64,000 nucleotides of DNA from Novosphingobium arvoryzae. Its GTDB lineage: Bacteria > Pseudomonadota > Alphaproteobacteria > Sphingomonadales > Sphingomonadaceae. The DNA is taken from NCBI RefSeq assembly GCF_014652615.1, contig NZ_BMZD01000003.1:124001-188000 (forward strand), written 5' to 3'. How positions within the stretch are numbered: position 1 is the stretch's first letter; the number at the start of each line of letters is the position of its first letter. The position numbers and the translations under genes were made by a program. The notes beneath the pieces were generated by a model, which ran no database searches, was not told where the DNA came from, and worked only from the letters and a program-made list of their open reading frames with translations. This document shows, piece by piece, positions 8,086 through 16,617 of this stretch.

Positions 8086-8967
8086 ATGCGCCGCGCCGTT
8101 CTTTTGCTGCTGTTGTTTCTGGCCCCCGTCGCGGTGTTCGCTGGCATGGTTGCGGTCGATCGCATTTACGGCGCGCCGGGGAGGGGCTGGGACTATGTCG
8201 TCACGGTCCTGCTACCCTCGACTGAAAACGGCGGCAACCTGCCTGAAATCCTGGGGCCGGCCGATGCGAGCCGCCCCCTGGTGGTCATCGATGCCGGACA
8301 CGGCGGCAAGGACCCCGGCGCCGGTGCGGGCGAAATCAAGGAAAAGCAGCTTACTCTCGCGCTGGCGCTGGCGCTGCGCGACGAGTTGCTGCGCGGCGGC
8401 GGCGTGCGGGTCGCGCTGACCCGTTCCGACGACCGGTTTCTGGTGCTGAGTGACCGCAACAACATTGCACGACGCCTGGGGGCGGACTTGTTCATTTCGC
8501 TCCACGCAGACAGTACCGAAGTGGGCAGCAGCGCGCGGGGGGCGACGGTTTACACGCTGTCAGAGCGTGGCAGCAACGAAACCGCCGAGCGCATGGCCGC
8601 GCGGGAAAACGCCGCGGACGAAGTCAACGGCGTCAGGCTGGAAACGCAAAGCGCCGCCGTCAACGCGGCGCTGGTCGACCTGTCGCAGCGCCTGGCCAAT
8701 GCCCGGTCCGAGGAGTTTGCCGCCCTGATCCTGCGCGAGGGCGAGGGCAAGCTGCCGTTTCGGGAGCGCGCCGGCCAGTCCGGCGCATTCGTGGTGCTGA
8801 AATCGCCGGATGTGCCCTCGGTGCTGTTCGAAACCGGGTATATCAACAATCCCGAGGATCTGGCCCGGCTCAGTTCCCGCGCTGGCCAGGCGGCGATTGC
8901 CGAAGTGCTGGCCAGCGCCATCCGGGTCTATTTCGCGCGGCAGGCGGTGCCGCAGATCGGAACATGA
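8086..8967 (+). CDS. N-acetylmuramoyl-L-alanine amidase (Amidase_3)
   Basis: A 293-aa periplasmic amidase. A hydrophobic N-terminus (VLLLLLFLAPVAVFAGMVAV) is the signal or membrane anchor. The zinc-dependent Amidase_3 domain begins near residue 65 with VVIDAGHGGKDPGAG (zinc His), continues with SLHADS (second His) and ends with SVLFETGYINNPED, which holds the catalytic Glu. It cleaves the amide between N-acetylmuramic acid and the stem peptide, a step needed to separate daughter cells. No AMIN domain is present. The start could also be the GTG at 8083. PBP1A follows, so synthesis and hydrolysis of the wall are coded side by side. Confidence 0.9.
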   Translation: MRRAVLLLLLFLAPVAVFAGMVAVDRIYGAPGRGWDYVVTVLLPSTENGGNLPEILGPADASRPLVVIDAGHGGKDPGAGAGEIKEKQLTLALALALRDELLRGGGVRVALTRSDDRFLVLSDRNNIARRLGADLFISLHADSTEVGSSARGATVYTLSERGSNETAERMAARENAADEVNGVRLETQSAAVNAALVDLSQRLANARSEEFAALILREGEGKLPFRERAGQSGAFVVLKSPDVPSVLFETGYINNPEDLARLSSRAGQAAIAEVLASAIRVYFARQAVPQIGT

Positions 8968-9037
8968 GCCGCCACGCGCGGTTCGTCCCGGCCAGTGGGT
9001 AACCGTGGAAGGCGCTGGCAAAACGCGCTTTCGCCGT

Positions 9038-9045
9038 GCTAGAGG
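9038..9045 (+). promoter_or_regulatory. Candidate -10 element before PBP1A
   Basis: GCTAGAGG matches the GCTANAWC -10 pattern and lies 9 bases before the ATG at 9055. The -35 region (TGGCAAA) is poor. The only Shine-Dalgarno-like GGAG touches the ATG, so a near-leaderless start is possible. The gene may also be read through from the amidase. Confidence 0.35.
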
Positions 9046-9054
9046 CCGCTGGAG

Positions 9055-11631
9055 ATGTCGGAATCCGAACCCCCTGAGCACCCTGAGCGGGAATCCGTCC
9101 GCCTGCGTATCCGGCGCGATGCCCGGAACCTGTTCACGCGGGTGCGCGACTGGCTGGGCGACCTTGCCATCGGCCACTGGGCGCGTGAACAATGGCGCGG
9201 CAGTAAGTGGTTCCGCATCGGTGGCTATGCGCTGGGCGCGCTGCTGGCCTTCAATCTGCTGCTCTGGGCGCTGGTTACACGGTCGCTGCCGTCGGCGGAC
9301 ACCCTGCTGACCTATCAGCCGCCGCTGCCTACGATGGTGCGCGGGATCGATGGCGAAATCGTCTATTCCTACGCCCGTGAACGCCGGGTGCAGCTGCGGT
9401 ATGTCGATTTCCCGAAGCCGCTGGTGAATGCCTACCTTTCGGCGGAGGACAAGACGTTCTGGACGCATGGCGGGGTGGATTACACCGGGCTGGCTGGCGC
9501 CGTGATCGACTATGTGACCAAGTTCGGATCGGGTGAGCGGGCCAAGGGCGGTTCGACCATTACCCAGCAGGTCGCCAAGAACATCCTGATCGGGGACGAG
9601 TATTCGATCACCCGCAAGCTCAAGGAAATGATCGTCGCGCGCCGGATCGAGGGCGTGCTGACCAAACAGCAGATCCTTGAGCTCTATCTCAACGAAATCC
9701 CGCTTGGCCGTCAGAGCTTTGGCGCACAGGCGGCCGCGCGGGCCTATTTCGGCAAGGACGTTGCCGACCTCCAGTTGCACGAGGCGGCATTCCTGGCGAT
9801 CCTGCCGAAGGCGCCGGAACGCTATGGGCGCGCGCAGTATGCCGATCAGGCACTGGAACGGCGCAATTACGTGCTGGGGCAGATGGTCGACAACGGCTGG
9901 GCCACTCCGGCGGAGGCGGCCGCCGCCAAGGCGCAGCCACTCGGCGTGATCCCGCGCCGGGCTGACAGCTACGACGCGTCGGTCGGCTATTTCGTCGAGG
10001 AAGTTCGCCGCACCCTGATCGAGAAGTATGGCGAAAAGGCCGAGGACGGCCCGAACAGCGTGTATGCGGGCGGGCTGTGGGTGCGCACGTCGCTGGATAC
10101 GCAATTGCAGAAATCCGCGCAGGACGCCCTGCGTGCGGGCCTGATGCGCTATCACGCCGGGCGCGCGTGGACCAAGCCGATCGAGCATGTGGACCTGAGC
10201 GGGGACAAGTGGCTGGGGCCGCTCGTTTCGCTCAACAAGTCGATCAACTATCAGGACTGGCGCGTGGGTATCGTGGTCAGCCGCAGCGGATCGCAGGCGA
10301 CCATCGGGTTTGCTGATGGCAAGACCGCGCCGCTTACCGGCTTGCCGCCCGCGCTGAAGGCCGGTGACGTGATTGCCGCCGCACCGGTGGGCAATGCCTG
10401 GGCCGTGCGAACCATCCCCGAAGTGTCCGGCGGCATGGTCGCGCAGGACCCGCGCACGGGCAGGGTGCTGGCCATGCAGGGCGGGTTCGACAGCGGCCTT
10501 GCCAGCTTCAACCGCGCCACGCAGGCCCAGCGCCAGCCGGGTTCGACGATCAAGCCGTTTGTCTATGCCACCGGGCTGGACCAGGGGATGACCCCGGCCA
10601 GCGAAGTGCTGGACGGGCAGTTCTGCGTCTATCAGGGCGCGAAACTGGGGCAGAAGTGCTTCCGCAACTTTGACATGCGCGGAGCGGGGGGCACTCACAC
10701 GATGCGCTGGGGGCTGGAACAGTCGCGCAACCTGATGACCGTGCGGATCGCCAATGACGCGGGCATGGACAACGTGGTCAAGACCATCTCCGACGTTGGC
10801 ATCGGCAAGTACCAGCCGTTCCTGTCGTTTGCGCTGGGGGCGGGCGATACCACCGTGTTGCAGATGACCAATGCCTATGCCGCGCTGGCGAACAACGGGG
10901 TGCAGTTCACCCCGACGCTGATCGACTTCGTGCAGGATCGTAACGGCAAGGTGATCTGGCGCGCCGATACCCGGCGCTGCAACCAGTGCAACATGGCGCA
11001 GTGGGATGGCAAGCCGATGCCGCGCCTGGGCCAGCGGGGCAAGCAGGTGCTCGATCCGCGCACGGCCTATCAGGTGGTGCACATGCTGGAAGGCGTGGTG
11101 ACGCGCGGAACCGCCGTGGTGCTGCGCGATCTCGGCCTGCCGCTGTTCGGCAAGACCGGGACGACGACCGGGCCGACCAACGTGTGGTTCGCGGGTGGTT
11201 CGCAGAACATCGTCGGGGCGGTCTATATCGGGTTCGATCAACCGCGCTCGCTGGGTGGCTACGTGCAGGGCGGCACGTTCGCCGCGCCGATCTTCAAGCA
11301 GTTCGTGCAGGGCAGCCGTTCGCGCTGGAGCAGCGTGCCGTTCGTCGCGCCGCCGGGCATCCATATCGTCAAGGTCGACCGGGTGAGCGGCAAGCAGGTC
11401 TTTGCCGGCAATCCCACGGACGAGCCGAAGGCCGCGATCATCTGGGAAGCGTTCAAGGCCGATACCGAAGCGAAGCGGACCACGCGGCGCGACGAACTGG
11501 CCGCCCAGCGCGACCAGTTGCTGGCCGCGATCCGGCGGGGTTCGGCGCCAAGCGAGGATATCGTGACCGACGGGGAAACCCCGGTCACGTCGCCCAGCAT
11601 TGCCGCCGACAGCAGCGTTACCGTGCAATAA
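9055..11631 (+). CDS. mrcA: Penicillin-binding protein 1A (bifunctional transglycosylase/transpeptidase)
   Basis: An 858-aa class A PBP. After a short cytoplasmic tail, one membrane helix lies near residues 58-78 (GGYALGALLAFNLLLWALV). The GT51 transglycosylase follows, with AEDKTFWTHGGVDYTGL and GGSTITQQVAKN. The transpeptidase has the active serine in GSTIKPFVYATG (SxxK), a SRN motif in EQSRNLMTV, and FGKTGTTTG (KTG). It polymerises lipid II and crosslinks peptidoglycan in the periplasm. An OB-like insert between the two domains is typical of PBP1A. All catalytic motifs are intact and the length is normal. Confidence 0.95.
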   Translation: MSESEPPEHPERESVRLRIRRDARNLFTRVRDWLGDLAIGHWAREQWRGSKWFRIGGYALGALLAFNLLLWALVTRSLPSADTLLTYQPPLPTMVRGIDGEIVYSYARERRVQLRYVDFPKPLVNAYLSAEDKTFWTHGGVDYTGLAGAVIDYVTKFGSGERAKGGSTITQQVAKNILIGDEYSITRKLKEMIVARRIEGVLTKQQILELYLNEIPLGRQSFGAQAAARAYFGKDVADLQLHEAAFLAILPKAPERYGRAQYADQALERRNYVLGQMVDNGWATPAEAAAAKAQPLGVIPRRADSYDASVGYFVEEVRRTLIEKYGEKAEDGPNSVYAGGLWVRTSLDTQLQKSAQDALRAGLMRYHAGRAWTKPIEHVDLSGDKWLGPLVSLNKSINYQDWRVGIVVSRSGSQATIGFADGKTAPLTGLPPALKAGDVIAAAPVGNAWAVRTIPEVSGGMVAQDPRTGRVLAMQGGFDSGLASFNRATQAQRQPGSTIKPFVYATGLDQGMTPASEVLDGQFCVYQGAKLGQKCFRNFDMRGAGGTHTMRWGLEQSRNLMTVRIANDAGMDNVVKTISDVGIGKYQPFLSFALGAGDTTVLQMTNAYAALANNGVQFTPTLIDFVQDRNGKVIWRADTRRCNQCNMAQWDGKPMPRLGQRGKQVLDPRTAYQVVHMLEGVVTRGTAVVLRDLGLPLFGKTGTTTGPTNVWFAGGSQNIVGAVYIGFDQPRSLGGYVQGGTFAAPIFKQFVQGSRSRWSSVPFVAPPGIHIVKVDRVSGKQVFAGNPTDEPKAAIIWEAFKADTEAKRTTRRDELAAQRDQLLAAIRRGSAPSEDIVTDGETPVTSPSIAADSSVTVQ

Positions 11632-11686
11632 TCACGGCCTTTGGGCGGTCTGGACAAGACGCACGCATGCGCGCAATCTGTGCCGC

Positions 11687-12247
11687 ATGATGAACCTGCG
11701 CATGCTGCTCGCCGCTCCCGTCGCCGTCGTGATGGCCCTGTCCGCTCCGGCCTCCGCCGAATTGCCGCAGGGTGCGAAGGCACCGGGCTTTGCCACGCAG
11801 GGCGCGTTGGCGGGGAAGGTCTTTGGCTTCAACCTCAGCGCCGCGCTGCGCAAGGGGCCGGTCGTCCTCTATTTCTATCCCAAGAGCTTCACCCAGGGCT
11901 GCACGCTGGAAGCACACGGCTTTGCCGAGGCGATGCCGGAATTCCGGAAGGCCGGGGCCAGCGTGATCGGCCTGTCGGCGGACACGATCGATACCCAGGT
12001 CCGCTTCTCGACCGAGGCGTGCCGCGATGCTTTCCCCGTTGGCGTTGCCACGCCCGCGATCATCCAGGGCTACAAGGTGGCGCTGACCAAGCCGGATGGT
12101 TCGGCAACTGGCCTGACTTCGCGCACCAGCTATGTCATCGGCCGCGATGGCACGGTGAAGATGGTCTACACCAACATGAACTATGCCGAGCACGTGAAGC
12201 GCACGCTTGAGGCGGTGCGATCGCTCCAGCCCAAGCGCAAGGGCTGA
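11687..12247 (+). CDS. Secreted peroxiredoxin (Bcp/AhpC-TSA family)
   Basis: A 186-aa thioredoxin-fold peroxidase with a Sec signal peptide (MLLAAPVAVVMALSAPASA), so it acts outside the cytoplasm. After YFYPKSF the peroxidatic Cys is in TQGCTLEAHGF, matching the TxxC motif of Bcp-like enzymes; a second Cys in TEACRDAF could resolve it. Conserved RTSYVIGRDG follows. It should reduce peroxides using a thiol donor. Two adjacent ATGs (11687, 11690) are possible starts. Most Bcp proteins are cytoplasmic, so the signal peptide is noteworthy. It lies 55 bases downstream of PBP1A. Confidence 0.8.
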   Translation: MMNLRMLLAAPVAVVMALSAPASAELPQGAKAPGFATQGALAGKVFGFNLSAALRKGPVVLYFYPKSFTQGCTLEAHGFAEAMPEFRKAGASVIGLSADTIDTQVRFSTEACRDAFPVGVATPAIIQGYKVALTKPDGSATGLTSRTSYVIGRDGTVKMVYTNMNYAEHVKRTLEAVRSLQPKRKG

Positions 12248-12337
12248 ACTGTCCCGCGATGCGACACTGAAAACTTAAATATTGCAATAATTTGCGGGTG
12301 ATTGACGCTGGGCTTCCTGACTTATGGGGAGGCAAGC

Positions 12338-13189
12338 ATGAAGGGTCGCATCCTGGTGTTGCTGGCAATGGCGTCACTATCCGCTGGCGCCGCCGCGCAA
12401 ACGGCACCGATTTCGCGGACGGTTCCGGTCATTTACACGGGAACCGTTACGTCCTCTGCCAGCGACACGATCATGGTGCGACAGCCGGATGGCACACTGG
12501 CGCGCTATACCGGTCCGTTGCCAGACTTTCCCTACAAGGTCGGGGATCAGGTCACGATCAGTTTCGACGCGACGCTGCCGACCCGCGCTTTCTATGACAG
12601 CGGGGTCTATCAGGGGCAGATCGCGGCCGATGGCATTTATCGCATCGGGATCAGTTCGCCCTATTACAACGGTGGATTGACGCCGGGTGGCGTGGGTTCG
12701 GGCTCCATTCCCGAAGTCAGCGGTCCGATCGGGGGCGCGCTCAATGCCGGGCAGCCGACCAATCTCAACATGACAATCGTCTACGATTACAATGCCGATA
12801 CCTACTCGATTGTCGCGGCTGGCGATTTCAGTTCGGGGGCATACGCGGGCCCCGGCTACAAGTTCGACGCCGCAAGCGGCAGCTATGTTGGCTGCGCGGG
12901 TGGTGCCGCTTGCACCACCTATGCCGGGGCGGACCCCATCCTGTTCGGTCTTCGCCAGAACGCGGATGGCTCCATCGCCACGGGCAATGTCGGCATCATG
13001 TCGACCGATCCGGGCAGCGGCACCGGCACCGGGTTTTTCAGCCTGTTGTTCAGCGGATCGTGGAACCTGCCATCATTCGGCGGCGGGGGCGGGGCGACCC
13101 CGGTTCCCGAACCGGGCATGCTGGGGTTGTTTGCCGGAGCGGTGGCGCTTGTGTTTCGCCGGCGGCGCAAGCGGCCCGACCCTGCCTGA
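12338..13189 (+). CDS. PEP-CTERM sorting-signal protein
   Basis: A 283-aa exported protein. It has an N-terminal signal peptide (ILVLLAMASLSAGAAAQ), a Gly/Ser/Thr/Tyr-rich body with few charges, and a C-terminal tripartite PEP-CTERM signal: PVPEPG, the hydrophobic stretch MLGLFAGAVALVF, then the basic cluster RRRRKR. Such proteins are processed by an exosortase, usually linked to exopolysaccharide export; the exosortase is not in this window. GGGGAGG lies 6 bases before the ATG at 12338. The 90 bases upstream are AT-rich compared with the surroundings. The body itself is unrecognised. Confidence 0.82.
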   Translation: MKGRILVLLAMASLSAGAAAQTAPISRTVPVIYTGTVTSSASDTIMVRQPDGTLARYTGPLPDFPYKVGDQVTISFDATLPTRAFYDSGVYQGQIAADGIYRIGISSPYYNGGLTPGGVGSGSIPEVSGPIGGALNAGQPTNLNMTIVYDYNADTYSIVAAGDFSSGAYAGPGYKFDAASGSYVGCAGGAACTTYAGADPILFGLRQNADGSIATGNVGIMSTDPGSGTGTGFFSLLFSGSWNLPSFGGGGGATPVPEPGMLGLFAGAVALVFRRRRKRPDPA

Positions 13190-13205
13190 GCGCTGCCTCC
13201 GCCCC

Positions 13206-13233
13206 TTTACTTTGCAGGCAATCCGGCTAGTGC
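13206..13233 (+). promoter_or_regulatory. Predicted prfB promoter
   Basis: TTTACTT (13206-13212), 13 bases, GCTAGTGC (13226-13233). The predicted start is near 13240, about 25 bases before the prfB ATG, leaving room for GGAG at 13252. Confidence 0.4.
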
Positions 13234-13264
13234 GCTGGTTCGCGATTTGTCGGAGAGTGACCCC

Positions 13265-14392
13265 ATGCGTGCCGAAGGGCAGGCCCATATTGACCGCATC
13301 AACGCCGCGCTGGCGCTGGTCCGCAAGTTCCTTGACTGGGAGCGGGCGCTGCGCCGCTTTGACGAGTTGAACGCGCGGGTCGAGGACCCGAAGCTGTGGG
13401 ATAACCCCAAGGAAGCCGAAGCCGTGATGCGCGAGCGGCGCCGCCTTGAAGCGTCGATCGGCACGGTCAACCAGATCAGCCAGGAAATGGCCGACGCCAT
13501 CGAATACGTCGAACTGGGCGAGGCCGAGGGCGATGATGCGACCGTGCAGGAAGGCCTGTCGGCGCTGGCCGCACTGGCCGAACGCGCCGATGCCGACAAG
13601 GTCCAGGCGCTGCTGGCGGGCGAGGCCGACGCCAACGATGCCTATCTCGAAGTCCATGCGGGCGCGGGCGGGACGGAAAGCCAGGACTGGGCGGAGATGC
13701 TGCAGCGGATGTACACCCGCTGGGCGGAGCGGCATGGCTACAAGGTCGAACTGGTCGACTACCACGCGGGCGAACAGGCCGGGATCAAGAGCGCGACGTT
13801 GCTGATCAAGGGCGAAAACGCCTATGGTTATGCCAAGACCGAAAGCGGGGTGCATCGTCTGGTGCGGATCAGCCCGTACGACAGCTCCGCCCGCCGCCAC
13901 ACCAGCTTCAGCTCGGTCTGGGTCTATCCGGTGATCGATGACGACATCGACATCGAGATCAATCCCGCCGACCTCAAGATCGACACCTACCGTGCATCGG
14001 GCGCGGGCGGGCAGCACGTGAACACCACCGATTCGGCCGTGCGCATTACCCACGTGCCGACCGGCATCGTCGTCGCCAGCCAGAACGACCGCAGCCAGCA
14101 CAAGAACCGCGCGACCGCGATGAACATGCTGAAGGCGCGCCTCTATGAAGCCGAACTGGCCAAGCGCGAGGCGGAAGCCTCGGGCGAATACCAGGCCAAG
14201 ACCGAAATCGGTTGGGGCCACCAGATCCGCTCCTACGTGCTGCAGCCCTATCAGCTGGTGAAGGACCTGCGCACCGGCGTGACCTCTACCTCGCCCGACG
14301 ATGTGCTCGACGGGGCGCTCGATCCCTACATGGCTGCCGCGCTGGCGCAGCGCGTGACCGGTGAAAAGGTGCAGGTGGAGGACGACGATTGA
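13265..14392 (+). CDS. prfB: Peptide chain release factor 2
   Basis: A 375-aa class I release factor. The GGQ loop that triggers peptidyl-tRNA hydrolysis is in GAGGQHVNTTDSAVR, and the codon-recognition region of RF2 type contains SPYDSSARRHTSF. N-terminal helices (RFDELNARVEDPKLWDN) match RF2. RF2 reads UGA and UAA. The ATG at 13265 has GGAG 9 bases upstream; an in-frame TTG at 13247 lies before that site and is less likely. I see no programmed frameshift site: the frame is continuous, unlike E. coli prfB. Confidence 0.95.
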   Translation: MRAEGQAHIDRINAALALVRKFLDWERALRRFDELNARVEDPKLWDNPKEAEAVMRERRRLEASIGTVNQISQEMADAIEYVELGEAEGDDATVQEGLSALAALAERADADKVQALLAGEADANDAYLEVHAGAGGTESQDWAEMLQRMYTRWAERHGYKVELVDYHAGEQAGIKSATLLIKGENAYGYAKTESGVHRLVRISPYDSSARRHTSFSSVWVYPVIDDDIDIEINPADLKIDTYRASGAGGQHVNTTDSAVRITHVPTGIVVASQNDRSQHKNRATAMNMLKARLYEAELAKREAEASGEYQAKTEIGWGHQIRSYVLQPYQLVKDLRTGVTSTSPDDVLDGALDPYMAAALAQRVTGEKVQVEDDD

Positions 14393-15126
14393 GGCCGCTT
14401 GCAGCCTTGCTGGGCGCTGTTCTGGCCCTGGCCGGCTGCACCCAGTCCCCGGACGACAACGCGGATCGGCCGGAAACCTCGCGCGAGTTCCCGCGCGCCT
14501 ATCGGCCGGTCTCCGCGCTGGGCGCTTATGAGGTTTCGACCGAGGACCAGCGCGATGACCGGGGCGAGGCGCAGGTGGTGATGGACCTGGCGCAGATCGG
14601 CGCGGGCACGACCGTTGCCGATATCGGCGCGGGCGAAGGGTACTACACCGTGCGTCTGGCGGAACGGGTGGGGGCCAAGGGCCGCGTACTGGCGGTGGAC
14701 ATCGATCCCGGCGCGATCCAGCGGCTTGGCCAGCGGATCGAGCGCGAGCGGCTCGACAACGTCTCGATCAAGACCGGCGCGCCAGACGATCCACGCCTGC
14801 CGGAATCCAGCTTTGACCGGATTTTCCTGGTCCACATGTATCACGAAGTGGGCGAACCATACGCCTTCCTGTGGCGGCTGCGCCCTGCGCTGCGCCCCGG
14901 CGGGCAAGTGATTGTGGTGGATATCGACCGACCTACCGACCAGCACGGCATACCACCGGCGCTGCTTTTCTGTGAATTTCAGGCGGTGGGCTTTCGCTTG
15001 GTGGAATTTGTCCGTAAACCGGAGCTGAAGGGTTATTACGCGCAGTTCGAGGCGATCGGCGACCGGCCGGAGCCCGCTGCGATCAAGCCGTGCAACACGG
15101 CCCAGGGGAAGACGGGAGCGCAATGA
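14389..15126 (+). CDS. Lipoprotein SAM-dependent methyltransferase-like protein
   Basis: A 245-aa protein with a lipoprotein signal peptide (LLGAVLALAGC, lipobox Cys near residue 17) followed by a class I methyltransferase domain. The SAM-binding motif I is VADIGAGEGYYTVRLAE, the acidic end of strand 2 is LAVDIDPG, and the late motif is LRPGGQVIVVDIDRP. The TTG start overlaps the prfB stop (TTGA) and the stop overlaps the next gene (ATGA), so the three are translationally coupled. A methyltransferase fold exported as a lipoprotein is odd, since SAM is cytoplasmic. If the true start is further in, it would be cytoplasmic, but no good internal start is seen. Confidence 0.78.
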   Translation: MRPLAALLGAVLALAGCTQSPDDNADRPETSREFPRAYRPVSALGAYEVSTEDQRDDRGEAQVVMDLAQIGAGTTVADIGAGEGYYTVRLAERVGAKGRVLAVDIDPGAIQRLGQRIERERLDNVSIKTGAPDDPRLPESSFDRIFLVHMYHEVGEPYAFLWRLRPALRPGGQVIVVDIDRPTDQHGIPPALLFCEFQAVGFRLVEFVRKPELKGYYAQFEAIGDRPEPAAIKPCNTAQGKTGAQ

Positions 15127-16529
15127 GTTTCAAGGGTTTGAAGCCAATCCTTTACGGTGGCCGGGAAGTGTGGCCGCTGGTCGAAGGGGGCAAGGGCGTG
15201 GCGGTTTCGAACCACGCCAGTTCCGGCGCGTGGGCGGCCGCCGGCGGCATCGGGACGGTCAGCGCGGTCAACGCCGACAGCTACGATCCCGAAGGCAAGA
15301 TTGTTCCGCAGGTCTATGATCAGCTGACCCGCAAGGAACGGCACGAACAGCTGATCCAGTACGGGATCGCGGGCGCGGTCGAACAAGTGAAGCGCGCGTT
15401 CGAGATTTCGAATGGCAAGGGCGCGATCAACATCAACGTGTTGTGGGAAATGGGCGGGGCCCAGCAGATCCTGGAGGGCGTGCTGGAACGCACCCGCGGG
15501 ATGGTCGCGGGGGTCACGTGCGGCGCGGGCATGCCCTACAAGCTGTCGGAAATCGCCCAGCGCTACAACGTCAACTACCTGCCGATCATCAGCTCCGCGC
15601 GCGCTTTCCGGGCGCTGTGGAAGCGGGCCTATCACAAGGTGTCCGACCTGATGGCCGCCGTGGTCTATGAAGATCCCTGGCTGGCGGGCGGGCACAACGG
15701 CCTGTCGAACGCGGAAGACCCGCGCAAGCCAGAAGATCCCTATCCCCGCGTCAAGGCCCTGCGCGACACCATGCGCGCCGAGGGCGTATCGGACAGCGTG
15801 CCGATCGTCATGGCGGGCGGCGTGTGGTTCCTGCGGGAATGGGAAAACTGGATCGACAACCCGGAACTGGGCAGCATCGCCTTCCAGTTCGGCACGCGGC
15901 CGCTGCTGACGCAGGAAAGCCCGATCCCGCAGGCGTGGAAGGACCACTTGCGCACGCTGGAGCCGGGTGACGTGCTGCTGCACCGCTTCTCGCCCACGGG
16001 GTTCTACAGCTCGGCCGTGCGCAACCCCTTCCTGCGCGAGCTGGAAGGGCGTTCGGAGCGGCAGATTCCCTATTCCAAGGTCTCTGCCGGTGAACATACC
16101 GCCCAGCTCGATGTGGGCGTGCGGGGCAAGAACTTCTGGGTGGCACCGGCCGATCTGGACCGGGCGCGGGCCTGGTTCGGCGCCGGGTTCACCGAAGCGC
16201 TGCGCACCCCGGACGATACCGTGGTGTTCGTCTCGCCAGAGGAACGCGCGGTGATCCAGCAGGACCAGAAGGACTGCATGGGTTGCCTGTCGCACTGCGG
16301 CTTCTCGTCGTGGAAGGATCATGACGATTACACGACCGGGCGGCTGGCCGATCCGCGCAGCTTCTGCATCCAGAAGACCCTGCAGGAAATCGCGCACGGC
16401 GGCGACATCGACCGGAACCTGATGTTTGCGGGCCACGCGGCCTATCGCTTCAAGCAGGACCCGTTCTATTCGAACAATTTCACCCCGACGGTGAAGCAAC
16501 TGGTCGACCGGATCCTGACCGGCGACTGA
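15123..16529 (+). CDS. NAD(P)H-dependent flavin oxidoreductase, nitronate monooxygenase family, with C-terminal Cys cluster
   Basis: A 468-aa TIM-barrel flavoprotein of the 2-nitropropane dioxygenase/nitronate monooxygenase superfamily. Features include SNHASSGAWAAAGGIGTVSA at the N-terminus, NINVLWEMGG, GVTCGAGMP, and PIVMAGGVW in the phosphate-binding region. It is about 100 residues longer than usual at the C-terminus. This tail carries four cysteines in an iron-sulfur-like pattern: Cys385, Cys388 and Cys392 (DCMGCLSHCGF) and Cys415. The ATG overlaps the upstream stop by 4 bases. The substrate is unknown. A strong terminator follows. Confidence 0.8.
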   Translation: MSFKGLKPILYGGREVWPLVEGGKGVAVSNHASSGAWAAAGGIGTVSAVNADSYDPEGKIVPQVYDQLTRKERHEQLIQYGIAGAVEQVKRAFEISNGKGAININVLWEMGGAQQILEGVLERTRGMVAGVTCGAGMPYKLSEIAQRYNVNYLPIISSARAFRALWKRAYHKVSDLMAAVVYEDPWLAGGHNGLSNAEDPRKPEDPYPRVKALRDTMRAEGVSDSVPIVMAGGVWFLREWENWIDNPELGSIAFQFGTRPLLTQESPIPQAWKDHLRTLEPGDVLLHRFSPTGFYSSAVRNPFLRELEGRSERQIPYSKVSAGEHTAQLDVGVRGKNFWVAPADLDRARAWFGAGFTEALRTPDDTVVFVSPEERAVIQQDQKDCMGCLSHCGFSSWKDHDDYTTGRLADPRSFCIQKTLQEIAHGGDIDRNLMFAGHAAYRFKQDPFYSNNFTPTVKQLVDRILTGD

Positions 16530-16553
16530 TCGTCATCTTCGCGGGACAAACAG

Positions 16554-16586
16554 AAGGGCGGCGGAACACCGGGTTCCGCCGCCCTT
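16554..16586. terminator. Intrinsic terminator between the flavin oxidoreductase and amt
   Basis: A 14-bp perfect stem (AAGGGCGGCGGAAC / GTTCCGCCGCCCTT) with a 5-nt loop, followed by TCTT on the plus strand. It lies between two convergent genes and can serve both; on the minus strand it is followed by CTGTTTG. Confidence 0.85.
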
Positions 16587-16617
16587 TCTTGTGTGCCCGC
16601 TGGCGGTGTGCCTGGAC

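Noticed and set aside
8560..11628. A 1022-aa open frame antisense to the amidase and PBP1A genes
   Set aside because: Same GC effect; no known motif, and it runs through two genes with intact catalytic residues.
13247..13264. A TTG start for prfB and an E. coli-like programmed frameshift
   Set aside because: The TTG precedes the ribosome site for ATG 13265, and the frame is continuous with no in-frame UGA.
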